Positions 22,858 through 31,282 of a stretch of 38,016 nt of DNA are shown in pieces. The stretch lies in contig CAZHKZ010000007.1 in the NCBI GenBank assembly GCA_964533055.1, positions 1 through 38,016 on the forward strand, read 5' to 3'. Position 1 is the first letter of the stretch. Each line of letters begins with the position of its first letter. The notes below the pieces were generated by a model that made no database searches, was not told the origin of the DNA, and saw nothing but the letters and a program-made list of their open reading frames with translations. The DNA comes from JACROF01 sp964533055 (GTDB taxonomy: Bacteria; Patescibacteriota; Microgenomatia; Levybacterales; UBA12049). The translations under genes and the position numbers were made by a program.

Positions 22858-23964
22858 TTATCTTGAAATAAGGTTCTCACCATCTAATTCATTTGCGATA
22901 ACCGACTGGACAAAGGGATCATCTTCTCGCAGTCTTCCTTCTGATACATATTCCCTAATACTAAGTACCATTATCGCCTTATCTCGATCAAACTTTATTT
23001 TGTCTGGAAAATTGAGCAACTGATCTGGGATAAAAGAACATGACATGCCTACCTCAATCTGCGATGAAACCATATTATTCCTCTCAATGATCTGATGCTC
23101 AACTCGCTCCCCCCAAGGCAGCAATTCTGGGCTCCCAAACTGTTTATCTATATAAATTAGATGCCCCTTACCCATGCTCGCTGCCTCCCTCCTCTCACCA
23201 GCCCCATTTGTCTTCATCATTGACACTACATCTTCATCCCAGACTCTCCCCACTTCTTCTGCAAGCGGATGTGGGGCATGTGGATTACTTTCACCCGAAT
23301 ATCTCATCCAGTATTCTGCCATTCTCATATTGCCTAGCAGGAAATTTTCTCTAAAATAGACATTTGAATTAAGGGGCACATCGTTAAGTGGATCATCTTC
23401 ATTGTCCTTTCTAATATGAAGATTGGGGATATTGCGGATAACTTCTCTTGCAAACGGATCGGCGCTGATCTCTAATAGATTTGCACTCACAATTGGCGTC
23501 TCACCCTCCTTTAATGATTCAAATCTGATAGCTTGCTCACCCTCCATTTCGCCAATATAGATATGACATAGTGCTGACTCTACTGACTGAATAACTGGTG
23601 CCAAATATTCATGATCACCAACAATTACCTTAACTCCTTGTATGGATATCTCTGGATCAAGCATCCCCCTAATTTCTATTCCATATAACTTCTGAGGATC
23701 TGCATCAAAAGATGATACAAATGCATTTTCATCTGAGACGAGTTCTAATGCTAATGTATTAAATTCTACTGATGAAACCAGCCTTTCCGCACGCTCCTCC
23801 CGCACCCCGGGATAATCCTGGACATATTCATTAAAATCAAAGTAGGCGTGTGGAGGCTCTTGACTGCGTATCGACTCTATAACTCCTCCAGCGACCACTC
23901 CGAATGAACCAACTGCTGTATACTTGATGAGATCTCTTCTCGATAGTGACTCTCTGCCTGCCAT
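22858..23964 (-). CDS. Tat-exported protein of unknown function
   Basis: 368 residues beginning MAGRESLSRRDLIKYTAVGS: a twin-arginine signal (SRRDLIK, close to the S-R-R-x-F-L-K consensus) and a hydrophobic stretch up to about residue 35. It is therefore predicted to fold in the cytoplasm and be exported by the Tat system. I do not recognise the mature domain. It is acidic overall, with a beta-rich-looking first half and a helical second half containing RMAEYWMRYSGESNPHAPHPLAEEV. There is no lipobox or C-terminal anchor. The start at 23964 is fixed by TGC-TATACT ending six bases upstream; the longer frame to 23991 overlaps that promoter. No tat genes are in the window. Confidence 0.75.
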   Translation of the reverse strand: MAGRESLSRRDLIKYTAVGSFGVVAGGVIESIRSQEPPHAYFDFNEYVQDYPGVREERAERLVSSVEFNTLALELVSDENAFVSSFDADPQKLYGIEIRGMLDPEISIQGVKVIVGDHEYLAPVIQSVESALCHIYIGEMEGEQAIRFESLKEGETPIVSANLLEISADPFAREVIRNIPNLHIRKDNEDDPLNDVPLNSNVYFRENFLLGNMRMAEYWMRYSGESNPHAPHPLAEEVGRVWDEDVVSMMKTNGAGERREAASMGKGHLIYIDKQFGSPELLPWGERVEHQIIERNNMVSSQIEVGMSCSFIPDQLLNFPDKIKFDRDKAIMVLSIREYVSEGRLREDDPFVQSVIANELDGENLISR

Positions 23965-23970
23965 TTGGCG

Positions 23971-23979
23971 AGTATAGCA
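23971..23979 (-). promoter_or_regulatory. Extended -10 of the Tat-substrate gene
   Basis: TGCTATACT on the minus strand ends exactly six bases before the ATG at 23964. Confidence 0.6.
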
Positions 23980-24067
23980 CCTCAGGCACAAATTTCACTA
24001 CAAATCCTCATTGACAACGAATCCTCAGTACGAAATACTGATACTGTAGTAATTATCATTACAATAG

Positions 24068-24166
24068 TATTTACAAATATATTTACATATATTTGAGGCT
24101 ATTTGTAATTAGGTTGTCAATTATATTTACATATAACTTGACAAATGAGGCTAAATATGCTATACT
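24068..24166 (+). promoter_or_regulatory. fic promoter with palindromic and direct-repeat operator candidates
   Basis: TTGACA (24138-24143), a 17-base spacer and TGC-TATACT (24158-24166) end six bases before the ATG at 24173. The -35 lies in a palindrome: TTGTCAA-TTATAT-TTAC-ATATAA-C-TTGACAA (24114-24144). Upstream, TATTTACA recurs at about 24068, 24080 and 24124, and TGAGGCTA occurs at 24094 and 24146. This AT-rich region looks like a repressor site, perhaps for the Fic protein's own winged-helix domain. Confidence 0.6.
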
Positions 24167-24172
24167 ACAATT

Positions 24173-25213
24173 ATGTACGAACCTAACTTTACACTCACAC
24201 TTCCCATGCTCAACAAGCTCGGCACAATTGAGCGTCTTTATGGTCAATTGGTTAGTCAAAAGCTAATGCCATCTCTTGCACTGAGGCTGAATCAGGAGAA
24301 TCAAGTCCTCGCGACACACTACTCAACGAGCATTGAAGGCAATCCTTTGTCGCCACAGGACGTCACTAATATCGTCCTGAGTGATAAGATCCCTACTACC
24401 AAGTCAGAACGTGAAGTTAAGAACTATTTTGCTACCATCAACCATCTTTTCATCCTAGCTCGCAATCATGAAGAAATCAGCGTGGAAATAACAGAGGAAC
24501 TTCACAAACTTCTCATGAAAGACATCATGGATGATGCTGGGCATCTTCGGGATGGATCAGTCTTTGTAGGACACAAAACTGAGACAGAAATAGTTGTCAA
24601 ACATAATCCGCCATTCCATAGCCGTGAAGAAATAGCCAGAGCACTAACAGAGCTCTATGAATGGGTTGATGCAAAAGATGAATATCATCCACTCCTTAAG
24701 GCAGGCATACTGCATCATCAATTTGCGTATATCCATCCATTTTTTGATGGCAACGGACGTATGGCAAGAATTCTTACAACATATTTCCTCCTCCTTGCCA
24801 ATTACGAGGTAGCCAAATACTTCATTATTGACGATTTCTATGACATCGATCGCCATCTCTATTCAGACACACTCCACACTGCTGATAAAGGCGATAAGAC
24901 TGCGTGGCTTGAGTATTTTCTAGAAGGTATTGCACAATCGCTTCAGGGAGCACTTGGCCGCATCAATGATCTCTCAAGAAAAAGTGTTGATGAGGTCACA
25001 GGCGAGAAGAGAGTTCTTGTCTCAGCGAGGGAAGAGGAGGTGCTTCAAATCGTTATCGATAAGAAAGCAATCAAATCATCTGACCTTGAAGAATCATTTG
25101 GGGTTAGTCGCCAACAAGCTCATGCCCTCCTTTCTTCACTTGTTCGGAAAGGACTCCTTGATAAGTTCGGCAAGACAAAGACAAGTTACTATAAATTAGC
25201 CAAGAAACAATAA
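24173..25213 (+). CDS. Fic-domain protein with N-terminal inhibitory motif and winged helix
   Basis: 346-residue protein likely to AMPylate (or otherwise nucleotidylate) a target protein. The catalytic loop HPFFDGNGRMAR (188-199) is intact. The inhibitory helix S51-T-S-I-E55-G56 matches the [S/T]xxxE[G/N] motif, and its N-terminal position makes this a class II, self-inhibited Fic protein. The N-terminal Fic_N-like region spans about 1-75, the Fic core about 100-255, and a winged-helix DNA-binding domain about 285-346 (SSDLEESFGVSRQQAHALLSSLVRKG). The strong promoter with an operator-like palindrome suggests self-regulation. No antitoxin gene is adjacent; inhibition is built in. A DUF1653 gene follows seven bases later. 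Confidence 0.93.
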   Translation: MYEPNFTLTLPMLNKLGTIERLYGQLVSQKLMPSLALRLNQENQVLATHYSTSIEGNPLSPQDVTNIVLSDKIPTTKSEREVKNYFATINHLFILARNHEEISVEITEELHKLLMKDIMDDAGHLRDGSVFVGHKTETEIVVKHNPPFHSREEIARALTELYEWVDAKDEYHPLLKAGILHHQFAYIHPFFDGNGRMARILTTYFLLLANYEVAKYFIIDDFYDIDRHLYSDTLHTADKGDKTAWLEYFLEGIAQSLQGALGRINDLSRKSVDEVTGEKRVLVSAREEEVLQIVIDKKAIKSSDLEESFGVSRQQAHALLSSLVRKGLLDKFGKTKTSYYKLAKKQ

Positions 25214-25220
25214 TTTCAAG

Positions 25221-25436
25221 ATGAAACTAGGCAAATACCAACACTTCAAAACAAAAAATTTCTATCAGGTTATTGGGACGGCGAAGCACTCAGAAACACT
25301 TGAAGATTATGTTGTTTACGAATGTCTCTATGAAAATAAAGAAAGTAAGATCTGGATAAGACCTCAAAAAATGTTTGAAGAAAATGTGATCCTAGATGGC
25401 AAAAGTGTCCCCCGATTTAAATATATTGAAGAATAA
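25221..25436 (+). CDS. DUF1653 family protein
   Basis: 71-residue protein, full length for DUF1653: LGKYQHFKTKNFYQVIGTAKHSETLEDYVVYECLY, then IWIRPQKMF and VPRFKYI are the conserved blocks. It should be a small beta-rich cytoplasmic domain; function unknown. Seven bases separate it from the fic stop, so it is the second gene of that operon, though no functional link is known. Its stop lies two bases from that of the convergent dgkA gene. Confidence 0.9.
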   Translation: MKLGKYQHFKTKNFYQVIGTAKHSETLEDYVVYECLYENKESKIWIRPQKMFEENVILDGKSVPRFKYIEE

Positions 25437-25438
25437 AT

Positions 25439-25819
25439 CTATTTATGTAGTCCAAAAAATCTCAGGAGGTAAGGGATAAAAATTAGACCACCCACAATTA
25501 CTGCTCCAACAGATGAAAGAAGGACCATTCCAGCTGAAACATCCTTCGCGATCTTTGCATCTTCTCTGTATTCTTTTGTGATGAGATCTACCATGTGCTC
25601 AATAGCAGTGTTGACCATCTCAGCAATCATCACCAGCACAATCATCACCCCAAGTATACCCATTTCAAATGGGTTCACGTCAAAAAATATACTTGCTCCT
25701 ATGACAATTACAATTGCAAGAATGTGAACTTTGAAATTTTGATCATTATTCAGCGCGAACTTAATTCCGTTCCATGCATAGGTAAATGATTTAAATAATT
25801 TTTTATGCTCGACTACCAT
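25439..25819 (-). CDS. dgkA: Diacylglycerol kinase / undecaprenol kinase (DgkA family)
   Basis: Small trimeric membrane kinase of 126 residues. EMVNTAIEHMVDL (67-79) and AKDVSAGMVLL (91-101) are the signature active-site segments, with three membrane helices. Gram-positive members phosphorylate undecaprenol rather than diacylglycerol. Next to a PAP2-family gene that overlaps it by seven bases, an undecaprenyl-phosphate salvage role for cell-wall lipid carrier is the more likely one. The start ATG lies inside the end of that gene, so translation is coupled. Confidence 0.93.
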   Translation of the reverse strand: MVVEHKKLFKSFTYAWNGIKFALNNDQNFKVHILAIVIVIGASIFFDVNPFEMGILGVMIVLVMIAEMVNTAIEHMVDLITKEYREDAKIAKDVSAGMVLLSSVGAVIVGGLIFIPYLLRFFGLHK

Positions 25820-26403
25820 ATAATTTCAGCGATCTTCACAATAGTATACAAGATTACAGTCAAAGATATACCCAATGATCCACCAGCGATAATTTCTCTC
25901 ACAGTATGCCTCTTAATTTTAACTCTCGACCATGCCACAATTGGAACAATAAAAAGAAGTAATAGGTACTGTGCCCCATATAAAATTCCCAGCGTGACTA
26001 CAAATGCAGATATTGTAGCGACATGAATACTAGCTTTAATTTTTGTATTTACAAAGCTAAAAAGTAGAACACTAGCAAAAATACATGCGAGAAGAATAAA
26101 GAGCACAACTGGTGCGTCTAGATACAGTAATGAGATAAAGTAGAGCGCCCCAACCAATAAGACGAAAAGGAAAAGTAATGGCCTCTCTTCTCTTTTGGAT
26201 ACATCGAAGTCAGTGAAATATCCTTTTCTCACGCCAATCCCGAGACAAATTCCAATTAACATCACAAAAAACATTGATATCAGCGTCCAATTCATAGCCT
26301 GTGAGGCATTGCCTGTTTCTCTTAAAACCAAAAGATATGGTGTCGGAATTAACAAAAATACTGGGTTAAATATGAGGGAAATAAATCGGGCAAGCAATAT
26401 CAT
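25813..26403 (-). CDS. PAP2-family phosphatase-like membrane protein
   Basis: 196 residues with about six membrane helices. PAP2-type motifs are present in divergent form: KREERP (near 70, for K-x6-RP), a SIHVA-type segment in place of PSGH (near 128), and SR-x5-H-x3-E (WSRVKIKRHTVRE) near 160 for the last motif. The Arg, the two His and the SR pair needed for phosphoryl transfer therefore remain. The likely role is dephosphorylation of a lipid phosphate, perhaps undecaprenyl diphosphate. It follows gltX by six bases and overlaps dgkA by seven, forming a gltX-PAP2-dgkA operon. Confidence 0.72.
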   Translation of the reverse strand: MILLARFISLIFNPVFLLIPTPYLLVLRETGNASQAMNWTLISMFFVMLIGICLGIGVRKGYFTDFDVSKREERPLLFLFVLLVGALYFISLLYLDAPVVLFILLACIFASVLLFSFVNTKIKASIHVATISAFVVTLGILYGAQYLLLLFIVPIVAWSRVKIKRHTVREIIAGGSLGISLTVILYTIVKIAEIIW

Positions 26404-26409
26404 TATTTT

Positions 26410-27792
26410 TTATTTTTGCAATCGTTGTAAAACTTCTGTCTTTGACAAAATGGCGAGAGCATCAGACAGCGGCAGGCCTCGCTCGTTTCCAGTAAATATG
26501 TAGTAGAGCACGGACATCTTTATACCAAATTTTTCAAGCGCTGCTTTGAAGATAAGCAGAATAGACTCTGAATTCCAATCTGCCAATTCATCTAACGCAG
26601 CGAGCAAGTATCTAGCAATGTCTTTTTCATTTTCATTTCTAGGATTAACTTGTGGATCTTCAAAAATCCATTTTGTGATCTCCTCAAACTCCTTGAGTGT
26701 CTGCATTCTCGTCTTTACAAGCGGCATAAGACTACGAAGAATATCTTCATCAAAATCTTTTTTTGTATATTCCCTCAACCGAGATGATAGAGCTTCATCG
26801 CTTAGATTTTGCATATACTGTTGGTTCATCCACGAGAGCTTCTGAAGATCAAATCGGGCACCTTGAGATGTTATTTGAGACATTTCAAATAACTCGATGA
26901 ACTCATGTAGAGTATAAATTTCTTTTCCCTCTGGGTGATTCCAGACAATATTTGAGAGATAATTCAAGACTGCCTCTGGTAAATACCCGCCATCTCTATA
27001 GTAGTCAACAGACGCATGCCCATGCCTTTTTGATAGCTTACCTTTTCCATCACTATTTAATATTAATGGCAGGTGAGCATGAACTGGCATTTCCCAGCCA
27101 AAATACTCATAGAGTAAAATATGCTTTGGTGTTGACGAAACCCATTCTCTCCCTCGAAAAACATGTGTAATCTCCATGAGATGATCATCCACAACAACTC
27201 CTAGATGATAGGTTGGAAATCCATCAGACTTTACAATTACCTGATCATCAACGGTTGATGCATCTACTTCAATTTTGCCCATGATCAGGTCATCTAATAT
27301 TATTTTTCTATCATCAGGAATTTTCATTCTGACAACATGTGGAACTTTATCATCCAAAAGACTGCTAATCTCCTCAGAAGAAAGATTCCTACATTTTCTG
27401 TCATACATAGGCATTTCATGTCGCTGCTCCATTCCTTTCCGCATCTCTTCAAGACGTTCTTTTGAACAAAAACATCGATATGCATAACCCTTTTCAATAA
27501 GCTCATCGGCATACTTTCTATAAATTGGTAGTCTCTCCGACTGTCTGTAAGGACCGTATTCGCCTTGATGCAGTGGGCTTTCATCTGGGGAAAGATTGAA
27601 CCATTCTAAAGCAGCATAAATAACTTCTTCTGCTCCATCAACAAACCTCGCCCTATCTGTATCCTCAATACGAAGTATGAATTTACCATCATATTTCTTT
27701 GCATAAGCAAAGTCGAACAACACTTGATAGACTGTCCCAATATGAGGATATCCAGTTGGTGAAGGCGCAATTCGAGTACGTACTTGTTTCAT
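26410..27792 (-). CDS. gltX: Glutamyl-tRNA synthetase
   Basis: Class I synthetase of 460 residues that charges tRNA-Glu with glutamate. The HIGH-type motif is SPTGYPHIG (11-19), and the KMSKS-type motif is LSKR near residue 250. FDFAYAKK, ILRIEDTDRARF and GFPTYHLGVVVDDHLM are standard GluRS blocks; an anticodon-binding domain makes up the last 130 or so residues. The start is the ATG at 27792 because the six extra codons of the longer frame contain the TATAAT box. It leads an operon with a PAP2-like gene and dgkA. Whether it also charges tRNA-Gln cannot be told; no gat or glnS gene is in the window. Confidence 0.96.
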   Translation of the reverse strand: MKQVRTRIAPSPTGYPHIGTVYQVLFDFAYAKKYDGKFILRIEDTDRARFVDGAEEVIYAALEWFNLSPDESPLHQGEYGPYRQSERLPIYRKYADELIEKGYAYRCFCSKERLEEMRKGMEQRHEMPMYDRKCRNLSSEEISSLLDDKVPHVVRMKIPDDRKIILDDLIMGKIEVDASTVDDQVIVKSDGFPTYHLGVVVDDHLMEITHVFRGREWVSSTPKHILLYEYFGWEMPVHAHLPLILNSDGKGKLSKRHGHASVDYYRDGGYLPEAVLNYLSNIVWNHPEGKEIYTLHEFIELFEMSQITSQGARFDLQKLSWMNQQYMQNLSDEALSSRLREYTKKDFDEDILRSLMPLVKTRMQTLKEFEEITKWIFEDPQVNPRNENEKDIARYLLAALDELADWNSESILLIFKAALEKFGIKMSVLYYIFTGNERGLPLSDALAILSKTEVLQRLQK

Positions 27793-27801
27793 AGTAAGTT
27801 G

Positions 27802-27827
27802 ATTATACATTTGTGATTACTTATACT
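27802..27827. promoter_or_regulatory. Divergent promoters of gltX and the 27834 gene
   Basis: The 41-base spacer holds TATAAT on the minus strand (27807-27802), nine bases before the gltX ATG, and TATACT on the plus strand (27822-27827), exactly six bases before the ATG at 27834. Confidence 0.55.
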
Positions 27828-27833
27828 CAATAC

Positions 27834-28880
27834 ATGCCTACTCTGTCCCAAGCCACTTCATTGACTAAGAAAGTTGCGATCTTTGGTGGCGGCGGAATAC
27901 TCCTCGTGATTTTACTCTTTTTCCTCACAAAAGGTGCCCTTTCTCTCTATTCCACCCTTTTTCCAAAACCCGGACCTGCTCCTGAGGCAGCATTTAATGC
28001 CCTACCTCCCCTCGTTTTCCCAGAGAGTGTAGTGCAAGAAAAATTTAGATACAGCCTAGATACTGTCTCTGGCAACTTAGGCGAATTCCCAGATAGACTA
28101 AACGTCTACAAAACGGTGGTGAATGAGCCAAATCTACTCTCGCTCCAAACAACTAAAAATCTTGTTGCAAAAACATCATTCACCTTTAATCAAACCAGAC
28201 TTAACGACACTACTTACGCTTGGAATGATGTAATACGCCCCGAAAAAAGACTAACTGTAAATATTATCTCTAAGGATTTTAGTATCGACTCCAATTTCCT
28301 TACTTACCCAGATTTGCCTGCACTAGGGAGAGTAAGTGAAGAAAATGCTAAAAATGAAGTTAATAACTTCCTAACACTTCTTGAACTTTTTCCATCAGAT
28401 CTAGATGCTACCCAAACACATGTTGATTTACTCAAGCTAGAAGATGAAAAACTAGTTGCCGCACTTTCCCCATCTGACGCACAAGTTGCACGAGTCGATC
28501 TTCATCAATCTGATATTGATAAAATCCAAATTGTCTATCCCAATCCGCCACATACAACAATGCACTTTATTGTTGGAGGTACTAATACTAGGGAATTGAT
28601 GGAGGCGAGCTTTAATCATCAGGCAGTTAGTAATATCTCGTCCAGCTATCCACTTATCACAGTTAATGATGCATACTCACAACTTAAAAAGAATAACGCA
28701 TATATTGGCTCCTATTTTGGAGACAGCAACGACATAATAATCAAAAAGGTATATCTTGGATACTATCTTGGAACCACAAAGCAAGAATATGTCATGCCAG
28801 TTTTTGTATTTGAAGGCAAAGATGGATTTAGCGCATACGTATCTGCAGTCAAGTCAGAGTGGATAAATAAGACGAACTAA
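27834..28880 (+). CDS. Membrane-anchored protein of unknown function
   Basis: 348 residues: a short cytoplasmic N-terminus, one membrane helix (about 20-42, AIFGGGGILLVILLFFL), then a large extracytoplasmic domain. I do not recognise the family. The C-terminal part, with VNDAYSQLKKNNAYIG and IKKVYLGYYLGTTKQEYVMPVFVFEG, resembles in style the beta-rich repeats of YycI/PepSY-like outer domains, but this is weak. The ATG at 27834 is fixed by TATACT six bases upstream. Its stop overlaps that of the carboxypeptidase gene by four bases. Confidence 0.65.
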   Translation: MPTLSQATSLTKKVAIFGGGGILLVILLFFLTKGALSLYSTLFPKPGPAPEAAFNALPPLVFPESVVQEKFRYSLDTVSGNLGEFPDRLNVYKTVVNEPNLLSLQTTKNLVAKTSFTFNQTRLNDTTYAWNDVIRPEKRLTVNIISKDFSIDSNFLTYPDLPALGRVSEENAKNEVNNFLTLLELFPSDLDATQTHVDLLKLEDEKLVAALSPSDAQVARVDLHQSDIDKIQIVYPNPPHTTMHFIVGGTNTRELMEASFNHQAVSNISSSYPLITVNDAYSQLKKNNAYIGSYFGDSNDIIIKKVYLGYYLGTTKQEYVMPVFVFEGKDGFSAYVSAVKSEWINKTN

Positions 28881-29833
28881 ACACCCGGAGAAAATTCAAC
28901 AACACTATTCTGTAAAGGCAAAAGCAACTGCTGTGTATCCAAAAATCTATCCTCGCTTCGCATTACAACAACGATATATCTTCTTTCCTTAATTTCAGCA
29001 ATAGTCATGAGGACCCCCTCTGCCCCCTCAGTAAAACCAGTCTTCCCACCAACAACTCCATAAAGACCTAATAACTTATTCAGATTTGTTAAATTAAATT
29101 TATGAGATTTTGTTACATCAGTTACAAACTGTGACTTGGACCCCATAACTTTTGCCAATTCAGCATTGTCACTCGCCGCCATACCAAGTCGTGCCAAATC
29201 TCTAGCAGTCGTATAATTACCATCATCATTTAGCCCTGCAGGATCTTCATAATGAGTATTTTCAAGATGTAGTGACTTTGCCTTTTCATTCATAGCTTTG
29301 AGAAATTCTGTCTTACCCCCTGGATAATTATCTGCAAACAAGTAAGCGACATCATTTCCAGATGGCAATAACATCGCATACAATGCATCCTTAAAATTCA
29401 TCCTCTCACCAATCCGGAGCCCAACATTTACTCCCTCAACTTCACTTCTTCTAGCTGTGAGAATATCTGAGTCTTTGTAGTAATCTAGAGCGGTAAGCGC
29501 AGTCATAACTTTTGTAGTTGAAGCCATAGAAAATCTCGTTTGACTATTCTTCTCAAAAAGGACTGCATATGAATCCTTATCCATAACTACTGCTGACTCA
29601 GCTGATAGAGCTGGATTGATCTGCCTACTAAAGTAGGGATAAGAAACAATCGTTTGGCTCCGTGCTGCATTAGTGAGATTAAGGAGGGCAACTCTTTTGG
29701 AAAAAATCGCGACTGTACTTGAAAGAATGAAGTAAATAATCAAGAGGATAATAGGCAAAAGATAAAGATGTGAATGTTTATCTACATGCGACAGCGTGCT
29801 CTTTGCGCGATGAAATTGGGGAGATACAGACAT
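28877..29833 (-). CDS. D-alanyl-D-alanine carboxypeptidase (S11 family, low-mass PBP)
   Basis: 318-residue cell-wall enzyme that trims the terminal D-Ala of peptidoglycan stem peptides. The penicillin-binding triad is complete: Ser105-T-T-Lys108, Ser158-Gly-Asn160 and Lys264-Thr-Gly266. A hydrophobic segment near residues 23-43 anchors or exports it. The C-terminal membrane-binding domain of DacA-type proteins appears to be missing, so the N-terminal helix is the likely anchor. The ATG at 29833 is supported by TGC-TATACT six bases upstream; the longer frame overlaps the aspS end. Its presence implies a peptidoglycan wall. Confidence 0.93.
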   Translation of the reverse strand: MSVSPQFHRAKSTLSHVDKHSHLYLLPIILLIIYFILSSTVAIFSKRVALLNLTNAARSQTIVSYPYFSRQINPALSAESAVVMDKDSYAVLFEKNSQTRFSMASTTKVMTALTALDYYKDSDILTARRSEVEGVNVGLRIGERMNFKDALYAMLLPSGNDVAYLFADNYPGGKTEFLKAMNEKAKSLHLENTHYEDPAGLNDDGNYTTARDLARLGMAASDNAELAKVMGSKSQFVTDVTKSHKFNLTNLNKLLGLYGVVGGKTGFTEGAEGVLMTIAEIKERRYIVVVMRSEDRFLDTQQLLLPLQNSVVEFSPGV

Positions 29834-29839
29834 TGACGT

Positions 29840-29848
29840 AGTATAGCA
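29840..29848 (-). promoter_or_regulatory. Extended -10 of the carboxypeptidase gene
   Basis: TGCTATACT on the minus strand ends exactly six bases before the ATG at 29833, within the 28-base gap after aspS. Confidence 0.6.
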
Positions 29849-29861
29849 AGAAATAACTATC

Positions 29862-31202
29862 TCAGCTATTTTGCTCGGTACTTTCGATTGAGGATAGCCT
29901 GAAATCAACTCTTTCCATATCTCGAGGGAACATTACTGCTTCTCGCACGTTCTTTAAGCCCAAAACCTGCATCGTAATACGCTCAGCACCGAATGCAAAA
30001 CCACCTTCGGGAGGAACTCCATACTTAAATGCTTCTAAAAATAGCTTTATTTTCTCCGGATCCATTCCCCATTCTCTGACCTGGTCTAATAATTGAGTAT
30101 AATCATTTACTCTTCTCCCGCCGGACAACCATTCAAGCCCTCTACATAAAAGATCCATCCCTTCATTTACCTCTGGATTCTCAGGATTTGGATAAACATA
30201 AAATGGCTTCTTTTTCGTTGGGTATCCATAAATAAATACAAGATCAGAGCCAGTTTCTTTCTTAACAATATCGCATATTTCACGCTCATCCTCAGGATTG
30301 AGATCCTTTTCATTTCGAACGTCTCTTTTTGAATTTTCATAAATTTTTTCCTGCGCTTCTTTCAAACTCATCGTTGGTGTTTCATCAATGACACTAGGTA
30401 AAGTCACATCAAATAATGCTAGTTCATCCCGACACTTGCTCTCCAATTGTTTGAAGATATATTTCACAGTTTGATCAGCCATATCCCGAACATCTTTCCA
30501 AGATTTTATAAATGCCATTTCTGCATCAAGTGAAACTATCTCAGTCAAATGACGCGTAGTAATACTCGGCTCTGCTCGAAAAACTTTATTTACACTAAAA
30601 ACTCTTTCAAATGCGCTCATGACTATTTGCTTATAAAGTTGTGGACTCTGAGTAAGGTACGCCTTGTGCTCAAAATAACCAACTTCGAAAACTTCTGAGC
30701 CACCCTCAGCAACTGCCGGTGTGATAGCAGGTGCTTGAAACTCCATAAAATCTTGCGACTTCATAAACTCTCTAAATGAATCTATGATCACAGCTTGTAC
30801 TTTAAAAATAGCCTGAACCTTAGGATGTCTTAATGTAAGGCCGCGATGGTCCAGGAGTGTGGGGAGCTCTAAATCTAACTCTTTCTTACCAATATCAAAT
30901 GGGAGTGGTTCTGCTTTACCTAGTATTGTATATTCTTCTACGTCGACCTCTACAGTACCAGTTGGAAGATCCTTATTGACCATTCTTTCAGGCCGAGCCT
31001 TGACCGTACCTACTAATTCAATTGCAGACTGTATAGTCAGATCGCTCATTTTCTCAAACCCAACACACTGGACTTTGCCTGACCGATCTCGAAGATCAAT
31101 GAAGGTTAATTTACCATGATCTCTTTTTATATCTACCCATCCCTGAAGAAGTACCTTCTCCCCTACTGATTCAACAACATTTTTAATAAGTGTTCTCTTC
31201 AT
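29862..31202 (-). CDS. aspS: Aspartyl-tRNA synthetase, short form with archaeal-type core
   Basis: Class II synthetase of 446 residues. The catalytic core is the archaeal/eukaryotic type: FRAEPSITTRHLTEIVSLDAEMAF (motif 2), GFAFGAERITMQVLGLKNVREAVMFPRD (motif 3), and no bacterial GAD insertion. The N-terminal OB domain looks more bacterial (KRDHGKLTFIDLRDRSGKVQ, RPERMVNKDLPTG at 70-82). At the position of Trp26 in Thermococcus AspRS it has Asp24, so it may not discriminate tRNA-Asp from tRNA-Asn; this is inference. I chose the ATG at 31202, where the protein fold begins; the 31 extra codons upstream run through the promoter of the opposite strand. Confidence 0.93.
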   Translation of the reverse strand: MKRTLIKNVVESVGEKVLLQGWVDIKRDHGKLTFIDLRDRSGKVQCVGFEKMSDLTIQSAIELVGTVKARPERMVNKDLPTGTVEVDVEEYTILGKAEPLPFDIGKKELDLELPTLLDHRGLTLRHPKVQAIFKVQAVIIDSFREFMKSQDFMEFQAPAITPAVAEGGSEVFEVGYFEHKAYLTQSPQLYKQIVMSAFERVFSVNKVFRAEPSITTRHLTEIVSLDAEMAFIKSWKDVRDMADQTVKYIFKQLESKCRDELALFDVTLPSVIDETPTMSLKEAQEKIYENSKRDVRNEKDLNPEDEREICDIVKKETGSDLVFIYGYPTKKKPFYVYPNPENPEVNEGMDLLCRGLEWLSGGRRVNDYTQLLDQVREWGMDPEKIKLFLEAFKYGVPPEGGFAFGAERITMQVLGLKNVREAVMFPRDMERVDFRLSSIESTEQNS

Positions 31203-31243
31203 AATGTAATTAGCTTCGCATATGATACATCGAAATAACTTTA

Positions 31244-31273
31244 TTGACAAGATCGAAAGAATGAGATTATAAT
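31244..31273 (+). promoter_or_regulatory. Strong consensus promoter ahead of an attenuator leader
   Basis: Perfect TTGACA (31244-31249), an 18-base spacer and perfect TATAAT (31268-31273). It is the closest match to consensus in this window. Transcription should start near 31280. Confidence 0.7.
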
Positions 31274-31282
31274 GCCATTTAT

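Noticed and set aside
31203..31243. T-box or amino-acid riboswitch upstream of aspS
   Set aside because: The aspS upstream region is too short and lacks the conserved T-box antiterminator sequence; the structured leader at 31280-31386 is on the opposite strand.
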